Source of the DNA: an uncultured Pelagibacteraceae bacterium
GTDB lineage: Bacteria > Pseudomonadota > Alphaproteobacteria > Pelagibacterales > Pelagibacteraceae
Direction of reading: 5' to 3'
Assembly: GCA_902624315.1 (NCBI GenBank)
Contig: CACNXC010000004.1
Location: forward strand, 26,562-90,561
DNA length: 64,000 nucleotides
The position numbers were made by a program, and so were the translations under genes. Under the pieces are notes generated by a model. That model did not search any database. It saw only the letters and a program-made list of their open reading frames with translations, and was not told the DNA's origin. This document shows, in pieces, positions 18,664 to 32,867 of the stretch (position 1 is its first letter; every line of letters starts with the position of its first letter).

Positions 18664-19773
18664 ATGTCAGATGATTTTCAACAAAGAGGTGGAAGTCCCT
18701 GGGGATCACCTCCAGGTGGAGGTGGTAGTGGTAATGGCTCTGGAAGAGGTCCGAGGCCACCTGATGTAGATAAAATCATAAAAGAGTTTCAAGAAAAAAT
18801 TAAAAAATTTTTACCAGGTGGAAGTTCCTCTGGAGGAAAGCAAGCAGTTTTAGTATTAATTATTTTAGGCTTTATTTGGTTAGCAAGTGGTCTTTATAGA
18901 GTACTTCCTGATGAACAAGGAGTTGTTTTAAGATTTGGAAAATTTGTCAAAACAACTCAACCAGGTTTGAATTATCATATTCCTTTTCCAGTAGAATCCG
19001 TTTTAACTCCAAAAGTAACTAAAGTTAATAGAATTGATATTGGTTTTAGGTCAGAAAGAGATAGTGGTTTTTCTTCTGCAGCTGGAGGAGTAGCAGATGT
19101 ACCACAAGAAAGTCTTATGCTTACTGGTGATGAAAATATTGTGAACATAGATTTTTCTGTTTTTTGGGTAATTAAAGATGCAGGTAATTTTTTATTTAAG
19201 ATTCAAGATCCTGAAGGAACTGTTAAAGCTGCAGCAGAAACAGCAATGAGAGAAGTAATTGCAAGATCTGATATTCAGCCAATTTTGACAGAGGGAAGAT
19301 CATTAATTGAAACAGATACCCAAGAAATAATCCAAAAAATTTTAGATGAATACACATCAGGAATTCAAATTACTCAAGTTCAAACTCAAAAAGCAGATCC
19401 ACCAGACCAAGTAATTGATGCGTTTCGTGACGTGCAAGCAGCAAGAGCTGACATGGAAAGATCTAAAAATGAAGCTGAGGCATATGCCAATGATGTAATC
19501 CCAAGAGCACGAGGGGAAGCTGCAAAAATTTTACAAGCCGCAGAAGCTTATAAAAAAGAAGTGGTAGCTAAAGCTGAGGGTGAAGCAAGCAGATTCTTAG
19601 CTATTTATAATGAATATAAAAAGGCAAAATCTGTAACTCAAGAAAGAATGTACCTAGAGACAATGGAAAAAGTATTGGCTGACATTGATAAAGTTATAAT
19701 TGAGAAAAATGCTGGCTCAGGCGTGGTTCCATATTTACCATTACCAGAATTAAAAAAGAAAGTGACGAATTAA
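18664..19773 (+). CDS. hflK: HflK, membrane SPFH-domain regulator of FtsH
   Basis: A 369-residue protein that with HflC forms the periplasm-facing cage around the FtsH membrane protease and limits its activity. It starts with a glycine/proline-rich cytoplasmic tail (residues 1-40), a single membrane span near 62-80 (VLVLIILGFIWLASGLY), then the SPFH domain with DEQGVVLRFGKFVKTTQPG and a long helical C-terminal region rich in alanine and glutamate. The layout and length match HflK. hflC follows after one base. Confidence 0.95.
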   Translation: MSDDFQQRGGSPWGSPPGGGGSGNGSGRGPRPPDVDKIIKEFQEKIKKFLPGGSSSGGKQAVLVLIILGFIWLASGLYRVLPDEQGVVLRFGKFVKTTQPGLNYHIPFPVESVLTPKVTKVNRIDIGFRSERDSGFSSAAGGVADVPQESLMLTGDENIVNIDFSVFWVIKDAGNFLFKIQDPEGTVKAAAETAMREVIARSDIQPILTEGRSLIETDTQEIIQKILDEYTSGIQITQVQTQKADPPDQVIDAFRDVQAARADMERSKNEAEAYANDVIPRARGEAAKILQAAEAYKKEVVAKAEGEASRFLAIYNEYKKAKSVTQERMYLETMEKVLADIDKVIIEKNAGSGVVPYLPLPELKKKVTN

Positions 19774-19774
19774 G

Positions 19775-20644
19775 ATGAAAGCAGGAAAAATTATAGCAGG
19801 TCTAGCTGTTTTTATTGCAGCAACGTTATTCTTCTCAATATTTATTGTTAAAGAAGTTAATCAAGCAATTGTACTTCAATTTGGTGATCCAAAAAGAATA
19901 ATTTTAAAACCTGGTTTGAACTTTAAATTACCATTTATTCAAAACGTCGTATTTCTTGATAAACGAATTTTAAATTTAGATACACCACCTGAAGAGGTGA
20001 TAGCTTCAGATCAAAAACGATTAATCGTTGATGCTTTTGCAAGATTTCAAATTGTAGATCCTCTTAAGTTTTATATCTCAGTTGGAAATGAGAGAGTTGC
20101 AAGATCTAGATTAGCAACAATTATCAATTCAAGAATTAGAAATGTTTTAGGTCAGCAAGAGCTACAAACACTTTTATCAGAGGATAGAACGAAACAAATG
20201 GCTTTAATCCAAGAGGGTGTAAACAATGAAGCACAAAACTTTGGTATTGAAATTGTAGATGTAAGAATTAAACGTGCTGATCTTCCTCAAGCAAATAGTG
20301 ATGCGATCTTTAGAAGAATGCAAACAGAGAGGGAGAGAGAGGCAAAAGAGTTTAGGGCAAAAGGTGCTGAAATGGCGGTCACGATAACATCGACTGCTGA
20401 TAAAGAAGTGACAGTTATTTTAGCAGATGCACAAAAAAAATCTGAGATTATGAAAGGTGAAGGCGATGGAAAAAGAAATAATATTTTCGCTAATGCTTTT
20501 GGCCAAGATCCAGAATTCTTTGCTTTTTACAGAGCTATGCAGGCTTACGAAAAAGCTCTAATTGGTGGAGAGACTTCATTAATATTATCTCCTGATAGTG
20601 AGTTCTTTAAATTTTTTGGAAATATAAAACCAAATTCACAATAA
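19775..20644 (+). CDS. hflC: HflC, partner of HflK
   Basis: A 289-residue SPFH protein with one N-terminal membrane segment (residues 7-27) and the family stretch VNQAIVLQFGDPKRIILKPG. The RTKQMALIQEGVNNEAQNFGIE helix and RMQTEREREAKEFRAKGAE segment are typical of HflC. It assembles with HflK in the inner membrane and modulates FtsH. It sits between hflK (one base away) and the small DUF2065 gene (seven bases), the usual proteobacterial order. Confidence 0.95.
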   Translation: MKAGKIIAGLAVFIAATLFFSIFIVKEVNQAIVLQFGDPKRIILKPGLNFKLPFIQNVVFLDKRILNLDTPPEEVIASDQKRLIVDAFARFQIVDPLKFYISVGNERVARSRLATIINSRIRNVLGQQELQTLLSEDRTKQMALIQEGVNNEAQNFGIEIVDVRIKRADLPQANSDAIFRRMQTEREREAKEFRAKGAEMAVTITSTADKEVTVILADAQKKSEIMKGEGDGKRNNIFANAFGQDPEFFAFYRAMQAYEKALIGGETSLILSPDSEFFKFFGNIKPNSQ

Positions 20645-20651
20645 ACTATTC

Positions 20652-20837
20652 ATGAAAGAATTGATCATTGCCTTTGGTCTATTCTTGTTTATTGAGGGAA
20701 TTTTATATGCCATATTTCCATCAAAAATGAAAAGTATGTTAAAAAAATTAGAACTTATTAAGGATAGTCAGTTAAGATCAGGTGGATTAATCTTTGCAGT
20801 CATAGGTTTTATAATTGTTTATTATATGAAGAACTAA
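20652..20837 (+). CDS. DUF2065 small membrane protein (YjeT-like)
   Basis: A 61-residue protein with two hydrophobic helices (about 3-20 and 45-58) joined by a basic loop, FPSKMKSMLKKLELIKDSQ. Size, the SQLRSGGLI motif and location between hflC and a Do-type protease match the DUF2065/YjeT family, which is found next to hflKC in many proteobacteria. Its function is unknown; a role in the HflKC-FtsH quality-control complex is only suggested by position. Confidence 0.8.
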   Translation: MKELIIAFGLFLFIEGILYAIFPSKMKSMLKKLELIKDSQLRSGGLIFAVIGFIIVYYMKN

Positions 20838-20838
20838 A

Positions 20839-22242
20839 ATGAGCAGAATAAATACATTATTTATAGCGATTATTTTGATTATAGGCCCTCAATTAAAATC
20901 GTTAGCTCAAAATCACCCTAGTTCTTTTGCTGATTTAGCAGAAAAGTTGATGCCATCTGTAGTAAATATATCAACAACTACAACAGTTAAAACACAAACC
21001 AATCCTTTCCCTTTTCAATTTCCCCCCGGTTCACCATTTGAAGACATGTTTAAGGAATTTGGAACACCACAAGAAAGACCATCAGCAGCTTTAGGATCAG
21101 GATTTATCATAGATGAAAAAGGTATTGTTGTTACAAACAATCATGTAATTCAAGATGCTGATGATATTATTATAAGAGTAGGTAACAAAGAAATTAAAGC
21201 AAAAGTTTTAGGTGCTGATCCTTTGTCTGATATTGCGGTACTCCAATTAGAAACAAATGAGAAGTTTAAACCTGTAAAATTTGGCGACTCTGATAAAGCA
21301 AGAATTGGTGATTGGGTAATAGCAATTGGTAATCCCTTTGGTCTTGGAGGGACTGTAACTTCAGGAATTATTTCTGCAAGAAATAGATCTATAGGTTTAT
21401 CTAGATATGAAGATTATATTCAGACAGATGCATCGATCAACCAAGGAAATTCTGGTGGGCCCTTATTTGATATGAACGGAGATGTGATTGGAATTAATAC
21501 AGCTATCCTTGGAAGGAATGGATCAATTGGAATTGGTTTTTCAATTCCTTCAAATAGTGCAAAAATAGTTATTGATCAGTTAATAGAGTTTGGAGAAACA
21601 AAACGTGGTTGGTTAGGTGTAAGAATTCAAGATGTCACAAAAGAAATTGCTGAAGTCGAAAAATTAGATAAACCACGTGGGGCACTAGTTGCAAGTGTTG
21701 CAGAGAATAGTCCATCTGCCCAAGCAGGAGTAAAAGCCGGTGATATTATTTTAGAATTTAATGGTGAAAAAATAAATCAGATGAAAGAACTTCCCATGAT
21801 TGTAGCAAGAACTGAAGTTGGTAAGAAAGTGGAAGTTAAAATCTGGAGAGATAAAAAAGAAATTGTTAAAATTGTTAAACTTGGAAGATTAGAAACTTCA
21901 GAAGATTTTAAAGTTTCAGAAAAATCAGAAAGTCCGAAAGAAACAGAAATAAAAGATTTAAAAGTAACAGTAAGACAAATTACCAAAGATGATATCAAAT
22001 CACGAAACTTACCTAATCAAACCTCTGGATTAGTTGTAACTAAGATAGCAAATGATAGTCCTTTATTAAGTTCTGTTGAAGCTAATAGTATTATTTTAGA
22101 AGCCCAAAAAAAAAAGATAAGAAACGTAAATGATCTAAACCAAATCGTGAAACAAGTTTTAAATAGTAATCAAAAAACTATTTTATTAGTTATCTACAAT
22201 AGCCAAAATCAGAGACGATATATTGGAGTTAAATTAGATTAA
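20839..22242 (+). CDS. degP: Do-family periplasmic serine protease (DegP/DegQ-like)
   Basis: A 467-residue exported protease-chaperone. It has a hydrophobic signal peptide (residues about 5-23), a trypsin-like domain with His in VVTNNHVI, Asp in SDIAVLQLE and Ser in NQGNSGGPLF, and two PDZ domains: the first begins GWLGVRIQDV and the second near LKVTVRQITKDDI. The mature enzyme would degrade or refold damaged envelope proteins. It follows the DUF2065 gene by one base and precedes miaA by three, so membrane and periplasmic quality control are co-transcribed. DegP and DegQ cannot be separated from sequence alone. Confidence 0.93.
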   Translation: MSRINTLFIAIILIIGPQLKSLAQNHPSSFADLAEKLMPSVVNISTTTTVKTQTNPFPFQFPPGSPFEDMFKEFGTPQERPSAALGSGFIIDEKGIVVTNNHVIQDADDIIIRVGNKEIKAKVLGADPLSDIAVLQLETNEKFKPVKFGDSDKARIGDWVIAIGNPFGLGGTVTSGIISARNRSIGLSRYEDYIQTDASINQGNSGGPLFDMNGDVIGINTAILGRNGSIGIGFSIPSNSAKIVIDQLIEFGETKRGWLGVRIQDVTKEIAEVEKLDKPRGALVASVAENSPSAQAGVKAGDIILEFNGEKINQMKELPMIVARTEVGKKVEVKIWRDKKEIVKIVKLGRLETSEDFKVSEKSESPKETEIKDLKVTVRQITKDDIKSRNLPNQTSGLVVTKIANDSPLLSSVEANSIILEAQKKKIRNVNDLNQIVKQVLNSNQKTILLVIYNSQNQRRYIGVKLD

Positions 22243-22245
22243 TTA

Positions 22246-23154
22246 ATGGATTTAAAATCCAAAATTATTTTAATTTATGGCCCAACTGCATCAGGAAAGT
22301 CAAATTTTGCAATTAAACTTGCTAAAAAGATTAAAGGAGAAATTGTTAATGCTGATAGCATGCAGGTATATAAAGAATTAAAAATTTTATCTGCAAGACC
22401 TTTTCCAAAAAATTACATGAATATAAAGCATCATTTATATGGATTTCAAAGTGTAAAAAAAAACTTTTCCTCAGGAGATTGGTTAAAATTAGTTAATAAA
22501 AAAATTCTAGATATAAAAAAGAGAAAAAAAACTCCTATTCTTGTGGGTGGTACCGGATTGTACTTTAAAGCAATAACTGAGGGTTTAGTAAATATTCCAA
22601 ATATCCCAATTCGATTAAGATCAAAAATTAGGTTGTTTCATAAAAAAATTGGAACAAAGAAGTTTTTTTCAGAATTAGTAAAGCTAGATCCTATATCAAA
22701 AAACTTTGTTAAGCCTACGGACACGCAAAGAGTAATTCGAGCTTATGAAGTTAAATCATTTACAAAAAGATCAATTTACGATTGGTTCAAAAGTACACGA
22801 TCAGATTACGAAAAGGACGATTTTTTTAAAATTTGTATTGATTATCCCAGAGTTGAGTTGATTAAAAGAATTAGTGATCGTACAGAAGATATGATTAAAA
22901 ATGGAGCAATTTCAGAGGTAAAAAAATTTATAAGATTAAAAGTTCCAAGAGTTAAAACTGCCTCAAAGGCGATCGGAATTGCAGAAATTAGAGAATATCT
23001 TGAGAAAAAAATTGAGATATCAGAGGTAATTGAGAAAATATCAATAAAGACTAGGCAATATGCAAAGAGACAATCTACTTGGGGCAGAGGGAATATGATT
23101 GACTGGAACAAAATAAATTCAAAGGACCTAAATAAATTTTTAAAAAAGATTTAG
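22246..23154 (+). CDS. miaA: tRNA dimethylallyltransferase
   Basis: A 302-residue enzyme that adds dimethylallyl from DMAPP to A37 of tRNAs reading UNN codons. The P-loop GPTASGKS is at residues 11-18, followed by NADSMQVYKEL, the GGTGLYFKAITEGL motif and a C-terminal KRQSTWGRG block. Its substrate comes from the isoprenoid pathway encoded near the start of the window. It is the last gene of the hflK-to-miaA run; 53 bases follow before ilvB. Confidence 0.95.
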   Translation: MDLKSKIILIYGPTASGKSNFAIKLAKKIKGEIVNADSMQVYKELKILSARPFPKNYMNIKHHLYGFQSVKKNFSSGDWLKLVNKKILDIKKRKKTPILVGGTGLYFKAITEGLVNIPNIPIRLRSKIRLFHKKIGTKKFFSELVKLDPISKNFVKPTDTQRVIRAYEVKSFTKRSIYDWFKSTRSDYEKDDFFKICIDYPRVELIKRISDRTEDMIKNGAISEVKKFIRLKVPRVKTASKAIGIAEIREYLEKKIEISEVIEKISIKTRQYAKRQSTWGRGNMIDWNKINSKDLNKFLKKI

Positions 23155-23171
23155 ATATCACGTAGTAATTC

Positions 23172-23201
23172 TTGACCAATAAGCACAACTTCAGCTAGAT
23201 T
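23172..23201 (+). promoter_or_regulatory. Candidate promoter of the ilvBNC operon, leaderless
   Basis: TTGACC (23172-23177) and TAGATT (23196-23201) are 18 bases apart. The -10 box ends six bases before the ilvB ATG at 23208, which predicts a transcript starting on the start codon. There is no ribosome-binding sequence in this short space, and no room for an attenuator leader, so classical ilv attenuation is not seen here. The -10 match is only moderate. Confidence 0.4.
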
Positions 23202-23207
23202 GCATTA

Positions 23208-24974
23208 ATGTCTAAATTATATACAGGTGCTGAAATTGTATTTAAATGTCTAGAAGACCAAAATGTTGAATTTATTTTTGGTTATCCAGGTGGTGCAGTG
23301 TTACCCATTTATGATGAGTTAAAAAATCATAATTCAATTAAACATATTTTAGTTAGACATGAACAAGGCGCAGGTCATGCTGCAGAAGGTTATGCCAGAT
23401 CATCTGGCAAACCAGGTGTTGTACTTGTAACTTCTGGACCTGGAGCAACTAATGTTGTTACAGCATTAACAGATGCATATATGGACTCTGTTCCATTAGT
23501 TTGTATCTCGGGACAAGTGCCAACGCATTTAATTGGCACTGATGCATTTCAGGAATGTGACACAACTGGAATTACGAGACCATGCACAAAACATAATTGG
23601 TTAGTCAAAGATATTAAAGATTTATCTAAAACTCTTCATGAGGCATTTAAAGTTGCAACTACAGGAAGACCTGGACCAGTTTTAGTAGATATACCTAAAG
23701 ATATCCAGTTTGCAAAAATTAGGTATTCAAAACCTAAAGTTGAAAAAAAACTAAATGGAAAATCATCGAATCATTTTTCACAAAAAGACATTGATACTTT
23801 GATCGGTTTAATGAATAAATCAAAAAAACCTATCATTTATTCTGGTGGTGGAGTCATTAACTCTGGACCAGAGGCGAGTAATGTTTTACGAGAACTTATT
23901 GAACTCACAGGTTTTCCAATCACCTCTACGTTGCAAGGTCTGGGAGCATACCCAGGAGATGATAATCAATTTTTAGGCATGCTTGGTATGCACGGAACCT
24001 ATGAAGCTAATAACGCAATGCATGATTGTGATTTATTAATAAATATTGGTGCTAGATTTGATGATAGAATAACTGGTAAAATTGACGAGTTCTCTCCAAA
24101 ATCGAAAAAAGTTCACATCGATATTGATCCTTCATCAATAAATAAAATCATTAAAGTTGATTTAGCATTAGTTGGTGATGTTAAGGAGGTTTTAAAAGGA
24201 ATTACCAAAACTCTAAAGAAAAAAAACTTAGATTTGAAAAAATCTAATAAGCAACAAATTGCTAAATGGTGGGAGCAAATACAAAAATGGCGAACCAAAA
24301 ATTCTCTTCATTTTAAAAATAGTGATGAAACCATAAAACCTCAACATGCAGTTCAGAGATTGTACGAGCTTACAAAACATAAAGACACTTATGTCACGAC
24401 CGAGGTGGGTCAACATCAAATGTGGGCAGCTCAACATTACAAATTTAATAAACCAAATCGTTGGATGACTTCTGGTGGTCTTGGAACAATGGGATATGGA
24501 TTACCTGCCGCTGTGGGTGTGCAAATAGCTCATCCAAAAAAATTAGTAATTGATATTGCAGGTGAAGCTTCAGTTTTAATGACAATGCAAGAGATGTCTA
24601 CAGCAGTTCAATATAATCTACCTATTAAAATTTTTATTTTGAATAATCAATACATGGGAATGGTGAGACAATGGCAAGAATTGTTACATGAGAAAAATTA
24701 TTCTGAAAGTTATACAGAGGCTTTACCTGATTTTATAAAAATGGCAGAGGCTTATGGTTGTAAGGGTATAATGGCTGAAAAACCAGATGAATTGGATGAA
24801 AAAATTAGAGAAATGGTTGAGTTTGATGGACCTGTTATTTTTGATTGTCGAGTAGATCCAAATGAAAATTGTTTTCCAATGATCCCTTCAGGAAAACCTC
24901 ACAACCAAATGATATTAGGGCCAAGTGAAAAAGAGGAAAATAAAATTACCGGTAAAGGTAAAGCTTTAGTTTAA
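23208..24974 (+). CDS. ilvB: Acetolactate synthase large (catalytic) subunit
   Basis: A 588-residue thiamine diphosphate enzyme that forms acetolactate from pyruvate (valine, leucine) or acetohydroxybutyrate (isoleucine). The cofactor-activating glutamate lies in [14 protein letters not shown] (residues 51-64). Further marks are [18 protein letters not shown], the central FAD-binding domain with [12 protein letters not shown], and the C-terminal thiamine block around [16 protein letters not shown], where the usual GDGSF reads GEASV. That GDG-to-GEA change is known in many catabolic and biosynthetic synthases of this type but is worth noting. The small subunit follows two bases later. Confidence 0.95.
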   Translation: MSKLYTGAEIVFKCLEDQNVEFIFGYPGGAVLPIYDELKNHNSIKHILVRHEQGAGHAAEGYARSSGKPGVVLVTSGPGATNVVTALTDAYMDSVPLVCISGQVPTHLIGTDAFQECDTTGITRPCTKHNWLVKDIKDLSKTLHEAFKVATTGRPGPVLVDIPKDIQFAKIRYSKPKVEKKLNGKSSNHFSQKDIDTLIGLMNKSKKPIIYSGGGVINSGPEASNVLRELIELTGFPITSTLQGLGAYPGDDNQFLGMLGMHGTYEANNAMHDCDLLINIGARFDDRITGKIDEFSPKSKKVHIDIDPSSINKIIKVDLALVGDVKEVLKGITKTLKKKNLDLKKSNKQQIAKWWEQIQKWRTKNSLHFKNSDETIKPQHAVQRLYELTKHKDTYVTTEVGQHQMWAAQHYKFNKPNRWMTSGGLGTMGYGLPAAVGVQIAHPKKLVIDIAGEASVLMTMQEMSTAVQYNLPIKIFILNNQYMGMVRQWQELLHEKNYSESYTEALPDFIKMAEAYGCKGIMAEKPDELDEKIREMVEFDGPVIFDCRVDPNENCFPMIPSGKPHNQMILGPSEKEENKITGKGKALV

Positions 24975-24976
24975 GT

Positions 24977-26565
<1,589 letters not shown>

Positions 26566-26604
26566 ATTTTAGTTCCAAATTGGGACAAATTCAGTATTTT
26601 ACTT

Positions 26605-26632
26605 TTGCAATCTAAACGAGAGGTTGTATATT
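26605..26632 (+). promoter_or_regulatory. Candidate promoter of leuA
   Basis: TTGCAA (26605-26610) and TATATT (26627-26632) are separated by 16 bases in the 89-base gap after ilvC. The predicted start is near 26639, leaving a leader of about 16 bases before the leuA ATG. A short imperfect inverted repeat around 26571-26586 (GTTCCAA/TTGGGAC) sits between the ilvC stop and this promoter and could help end ilvC transcription. Both are weak sequence-only calls. Confidence 0.35.
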
Positions 26633-26654
26633 TCAAAAACAAAAAATTTTTAAT

Positions 26655-29266
<2,612 letters not shown>

Positions 29267-29271
29267 GAGTA

Positions 29272-30501
29272 ATGGCCTCTAGCAGAGATGATTTTATAAT
29301 AGCAATTCGTTCTGCTTTTTTAAAAAAAAGCACTCAGCAAAAATTTTCTCTACTTACTTTAGTATTTATTTCTATATTTATTATCCTTTTATCAAGCCTA
29401 GACTTTAAGGCAGTAAGATATCTGAAGGCTGGATTAAGTGAGGTGGTTTATCGATCATCTTTTATTGTCTCTATACCTGAAAACTTTGTCAGGAATTCAT
29501 TTATTAATATAATTGAATACACAACATTTTTTAATAGATATCAAAATAATAGAGATGAATTGGATAAACTTAAATCTGATTTTGTATCTAACGAAATTAT
29601 TCAGTATGAAAATCAAGAACTGAAGGTACTAATTGATGATTATATTTCAAGTTCAAATAAAATTTTAGCAAAAATAATTGTTGATCATGATAGTCCCTTT
29701 CTAAAGAGCATAATCATAAATAAAGGAAGTAAAGACGATATAAAAATTGGTACAAATATTTATGATCAATCTTATTTAGTTGGTCGGGTAATTGAGGTGA
29801 ATTATAAAACATCAAGGGTATTATTGTTATCAGATTTAAATTCTAATGTTCCAGTAACAATTGCCCCTCAAAATATTCAAGCAATAGTCACAGGGAGCGG
29901 AGACAATTTTGGACAAATTAAATATATTAAAGCGGGTTTGTCAGAGGAGTTAGTTGATGAAAGTATAGTTTACACCTCAGGTACTGGAGCAATATTTAAA
30001 AGTGGAGTACCAATAGGCAAATTAAGATCTAAAAAAATTGGTTCTTCTAATAGATACAACGTTGAATTCTACAGCGACTTTACACAATTAAAATATGTTT
30101 TTGCAGAAACAATCACTCAAATTGAAATTCCTCAAGTTGAACCAGAAATAGTTCCAATTGAAGATAAAAGTGAAGAACTTGAAGAGTCAAAATTAAAGAT
30201 TTTAGAAGATGAACTTAAAATTATTGAGGAGACTAATTCAAAATTTATAGAAGAAAATGAAAATTTAACTAGTGAAATTAATGATTTAAACAATCAAATT
30301 TCAGTTTTAAATAATGAAATTTTTTTACAAAAGCAAAAAATCAATCAATTCAATATTGATACTCAAGAATTAGAATTTTTAAAGTTAAACTTAGAACATG
30401 GTCATAAATGTAGAAAATCTTTTTTTAATGCTGATGGTTTTAATGTTGGAACTGAAGAGTACAAGAGTTGTGTTTTAAATGGAGGTAGAACAGGTGGCTA
30501 A
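29272..30501 (+). CDS. mreC: Cell-shape protein MreC with C-terminal coiled-coil extension
   Basis: A 409-residue periplasmic scaffold linking MreB filaments to wall enzymes. It has an N-terminal membrane span (about 25-43), the usual coiled coil (about 90-120), and two beta-barrel domains with VNYKTSRVLLLSDLNSNVPV and VYTSGTGAIFKSGVPIGK. The conserved MreC part ends near residue 280. About 120 further residues follow: an acidic linker, a second long coiled coil (about 300-365), and a terminus with CRKSFFNADGFNVGTEEYK and a second cysteine. Most MreC proteins of about 280-300 residues lack this tail. Confidence 0.92.
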   Translation: MASSRDDFIIAIRSAFLKKSTQQKFSLLTLVFISIFIILLSSLDFKAVRYLKAGLSEVVYRSSFIVSIPENFVRNSFINIIEYTTFFNRYQNNRDELDKLKSDFVSNEIIQYENQELKVLIDDYISSSNKILAKIIVDHDSPFLKSIIINKGSKDDIKIGTNIYDQSYLVGRVIEVNYKTSRVLLLSDLNSNVPVTIAPQNIQAIVTGSGDNFGQIKYIKAGLSEELVDESIVYTSGTGAIFKSGVPIGKLRSKKIGSSNRYNVEFYSDFTQLKYVFAETITQIEIPQVEPEIVPIEDKSEELEESKLKILEDELKIIEETNSKFIEENENLTSEINDLNNQISVLNNEIFLQKQKINQFNIDTQELEFLKLNLEHGHKCRKSFFNADGFNVGTEEYKSCVLNGGRTGG

Positions 30502-31000
30502 CTTAAAGACAAAGGGAACATTTTCTAAATTATATACCTGGTTACCAATAATTTTCTTATTTGTCTCAGTGCTCAATGAATTTGATTTTAATTATTTAAA
30601 ACTTGAGTATTTTTCTTTTAATTTCCCATTTATTTTGATCTTTTTCTTTACCTTAAAAGATTTTAAACATTTTGATTATCTTTTTGTATTTTTTGCAGGT
30701 TTGCTCAACGACACTGTTATAGGTTTGCCCCTAGGTATTAGCAGCTTGTCTTATACACTAATTTGTATTGCTACGGCATATATTAGAAATATAACAATTA
30801 GGCCAAGTCCCATGAAAGATTGGTTCTACTTTTTATTTATAATAAGTTTGATTAACTCTTTAAATTACTCAGTTTTAAGTTTATTCTTTTCGTACAATTT
30901 GGTTTTAACGAGTTATCTAGTTAACACGACTTGTACATTTTTACTTTATATAATTTTTGTATCAATATTTAAATATTACATGAAAGGAATTAATGATTAA
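30494..31000 (+). CDS. mreD: Rod-shape-determining membrane protein MreD
   Basis: A small polytopic protein of about 168 residues with five or six hydrophobic helices, including a conserved-looking FAGLLNDTVIGLPLGISSL (MreD normally has GLLxDxxxGxPLG). It acts with MreC and RodA in the elongation complex. The start is taken at GTG 30494 because a perfect GGAGG (30481-30485) sits eight bases before it; an ATG at 30479 in the same frame would have no ribosome-binding site. It overlaps the end of mreC and ends eight bases into the start of mrdA. Confidence 0.85.
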   Translation: MANLKTKGTFSKLYTWLPIIFLFVSVLNEFDFNYLKLEYFSFNFPFILIFFFTLKDFKHFDYLFVFFAGLLNDTVIGLPLGISSLSYTLICIATAYIRNITIRPSPMKDWFYFLFIISLINSLNYSVLSLFFSYNLVLTSYLVNTTCTFLLYIIFVSIFKYYMKGIND

Positions 31001-32867
31001 TTCTTCAAGTGATAATGTAAAGAAACTTAACTCTATTAATAGAAGAATGTTCATTACAGGTTCATTAAAATTTTTTGTAATGATAGGAATAGTCAGTAGA
31101 TTATTCTTTTTACAAGTTAAAGAAAATAAAAAGTATTTAACTCTTTCCGACAAAAATAGAATTAGAGAATGGAAGCTAGCTCCTGTGAGAGGAGAATTTC
31201 ATGATTATTTTGGTAATGTTATTGCAGGAAATTTTGAAGCTTATCAACTCCACGTGATACCAGAACAAGTTGAAGATTTTAGGTATGTTATATATCGATT
31301 AAAAGACTTACTAGAATTATCAGATAACGAATTTAAAAAAGTATTAAAAAAGAAAAATGAGATAAAGCCTTGGGAAACTTTAATTGTTTCTGATAATTTA
31401 AGTTGGCAAAAGTTTTCAAAGATCAATAATCATTTGTATGATTTAAATGGGGTAAAACCAGTTATATCTATTTCTAGAAACTATCCTTTTAAAGAAAATT
31501 TCACACACTTAGTCGGCTATGTCAGTCAAGCAAACCAAGATGATATCGAATCAACACAAGCCATAAAAAAGAATTTTGTCCCAGGTTTAAAAGTTGGAAA
31601 AGTAGGTTTAGAAAAGACATTTGAGGAAAAACTAATAGGTACCAACGATATTGAGAGATATGAAGTAAATGCTTATGGCAGAAGAATAAGTCAATTGGAA
31701 TTTCAAAAAGGTGAAAAAGGTAAAACTTTAAGACTAACCATAGATACAGAGATACAAAAGTTAGCTAATGAATTATTAAAAGATAAAGCAGGTTCTATCT
31801 GTGTAATGGATATTTATACAGGTGCAGTAATTGCAATGCATTCTTCACCATCGTTTGATCCAAATTTATTTGTATTTGGTATTAGTCAAGATGATTGGCA
31901 ATTAATTCGAAATGATCCAATGAAACCATTAGTTAATAAAACTTTACAAGGGAATTACTCACCAGGTTCAACGATTAAACCAATTGTTGCCTTATCTGCT
32001 TTAGAGAATGGAATAATTAATACAAGTTTTACAGTTAGATGTACTGGTAAAACAGAAATGTATGGCCAAACTTATCATTGCTGGAAGAAAAAAGGCCACG
32101 GTTATGTAAGTTTAAGAAATGCCATGAAGCAATCTTGTGACACCTATTTTTATGAAGTTGCTCGTAAACTTGGTGTTGATAAATTGAGCGAAACTGCAAA
32201 AAAATTTGGCCTTGGAGAAAAAGTTTTTGGTGATTTATTTGATATTGAAAAAAAAGGATTAATTCCAAATACTCAATGGAAAAAAAATGCTCTGGGTAAA
32301 GGATGGTTATTAGGTGAAACAATAATAACAGGAATTGGACAAGGCTACATACAAACTACCCCAATTCAATTATGTTTAATGACAGCGCAAATTGCAAATG
32401 GTGGTTATAAAATTTATCCTCATCTTGTTGTAGATGACAAAGTTAAAGATCAGCCTATTGATAAATTTATACCACTCTATAAAAATTCAAAAAATATTAA
32501 AATTGTCCAAGATGCTATTTTTGGATCAACTAATGAGGTGATGGGTACATCTTATCGTTCAAGAATTGATAACCCAAAATATCAGTTTGCTGGAAAAACC
32601 GGTACAGCGCAGGTTAAAAAAATTACTGAGGAAGAAAGAGAATTAGATCTTAAAACATTCCAGATTCCATACGAGCAAAGAGATCATGCTTTGTATGTAG
32701 CCTTTGGTCCATATAAAAATCCTAGATATGCATTAAGTATCATTGTAGAACACGGAGGAAATGGAAGTACAACGGCTGCACCCATGGCAACTAAATTATT
32801 TAAATTGATTATTGATCGGCACAAGATGAGAGAGTCATTAGGAAATAAAAAGTATTTGGAGATATAG
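30993..32867 (+). CDS. mrdA: Penicillin-binding protein 2, peptidoglycan transpeptidase
   Basis: A 624-residue class B penicillin-binding protein that cross-links wall peptides during elongation. A single membrane span lies near 17-37, then the dimerisation domain with GLEKTFEEKLIGT, and a transpeptidase domain with the active-site SxxK as STIK (Ser326), the SCDTYFY segment for SxN, and the KTG triad in FAGKTGTAQVK. All catalytic residues are present. It overlaps mreD by eight bases and is followed immediately by rodA, its glycosyltransferase partner. Confidence 0.96.
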   Translation: MINSSSDNVKKLNSINRRMFITGSLKFFVMIGIVSRLFFLQVKENKKYLTLSDKNRIREWKLAPVRGEFHDYFGNVIAGNFEAYQLHVIPEQVEDFRYVIYRLKDLLELSDNEFKKVLKKKNEIKPWETLIVSDNLSWQKFSKINNHLYDLNGVKPVISISRNYPFKENFTHLVGYVSQANQDDIESTQAIKKNFVPGLKVGKVGLEKTFEEKLIGTNDIERYEVNAYGRRISQLEFQKGEKGKTLRLTIDTEIQKLANELLKDKAGSICVMDIYTGAVIAMHSSPSFDPNLFVFGISQDDWQLIRNDPMKPLVNKTLQGNYSPGSTIKPIVALSALENGIINTSFTVRCTGKTEMYGQTYHCWKKKGHGYVSLRNAMKQSCDTYFYEVARKLGVDKLSETAKKFGLGEKVFGDLFDIEKKGLIPNTQWKKNALGKGWLLGETIITGIGQGYIQTTPIQLCLMTAQIANGGYKIYPHLVVDDKVKDQPIDKFIPLYKNSKNIKIVQDAIFGSTNEVMGTSYRSRIDNPKYQFAGKTGTAQVKKITEEERELDLKTFQIPYEQRDHALYVAFGPYKNPRYALSIIVEHGGNGSTTAAPMATKLFKLIIDRHKMRESLGNKKYLEI

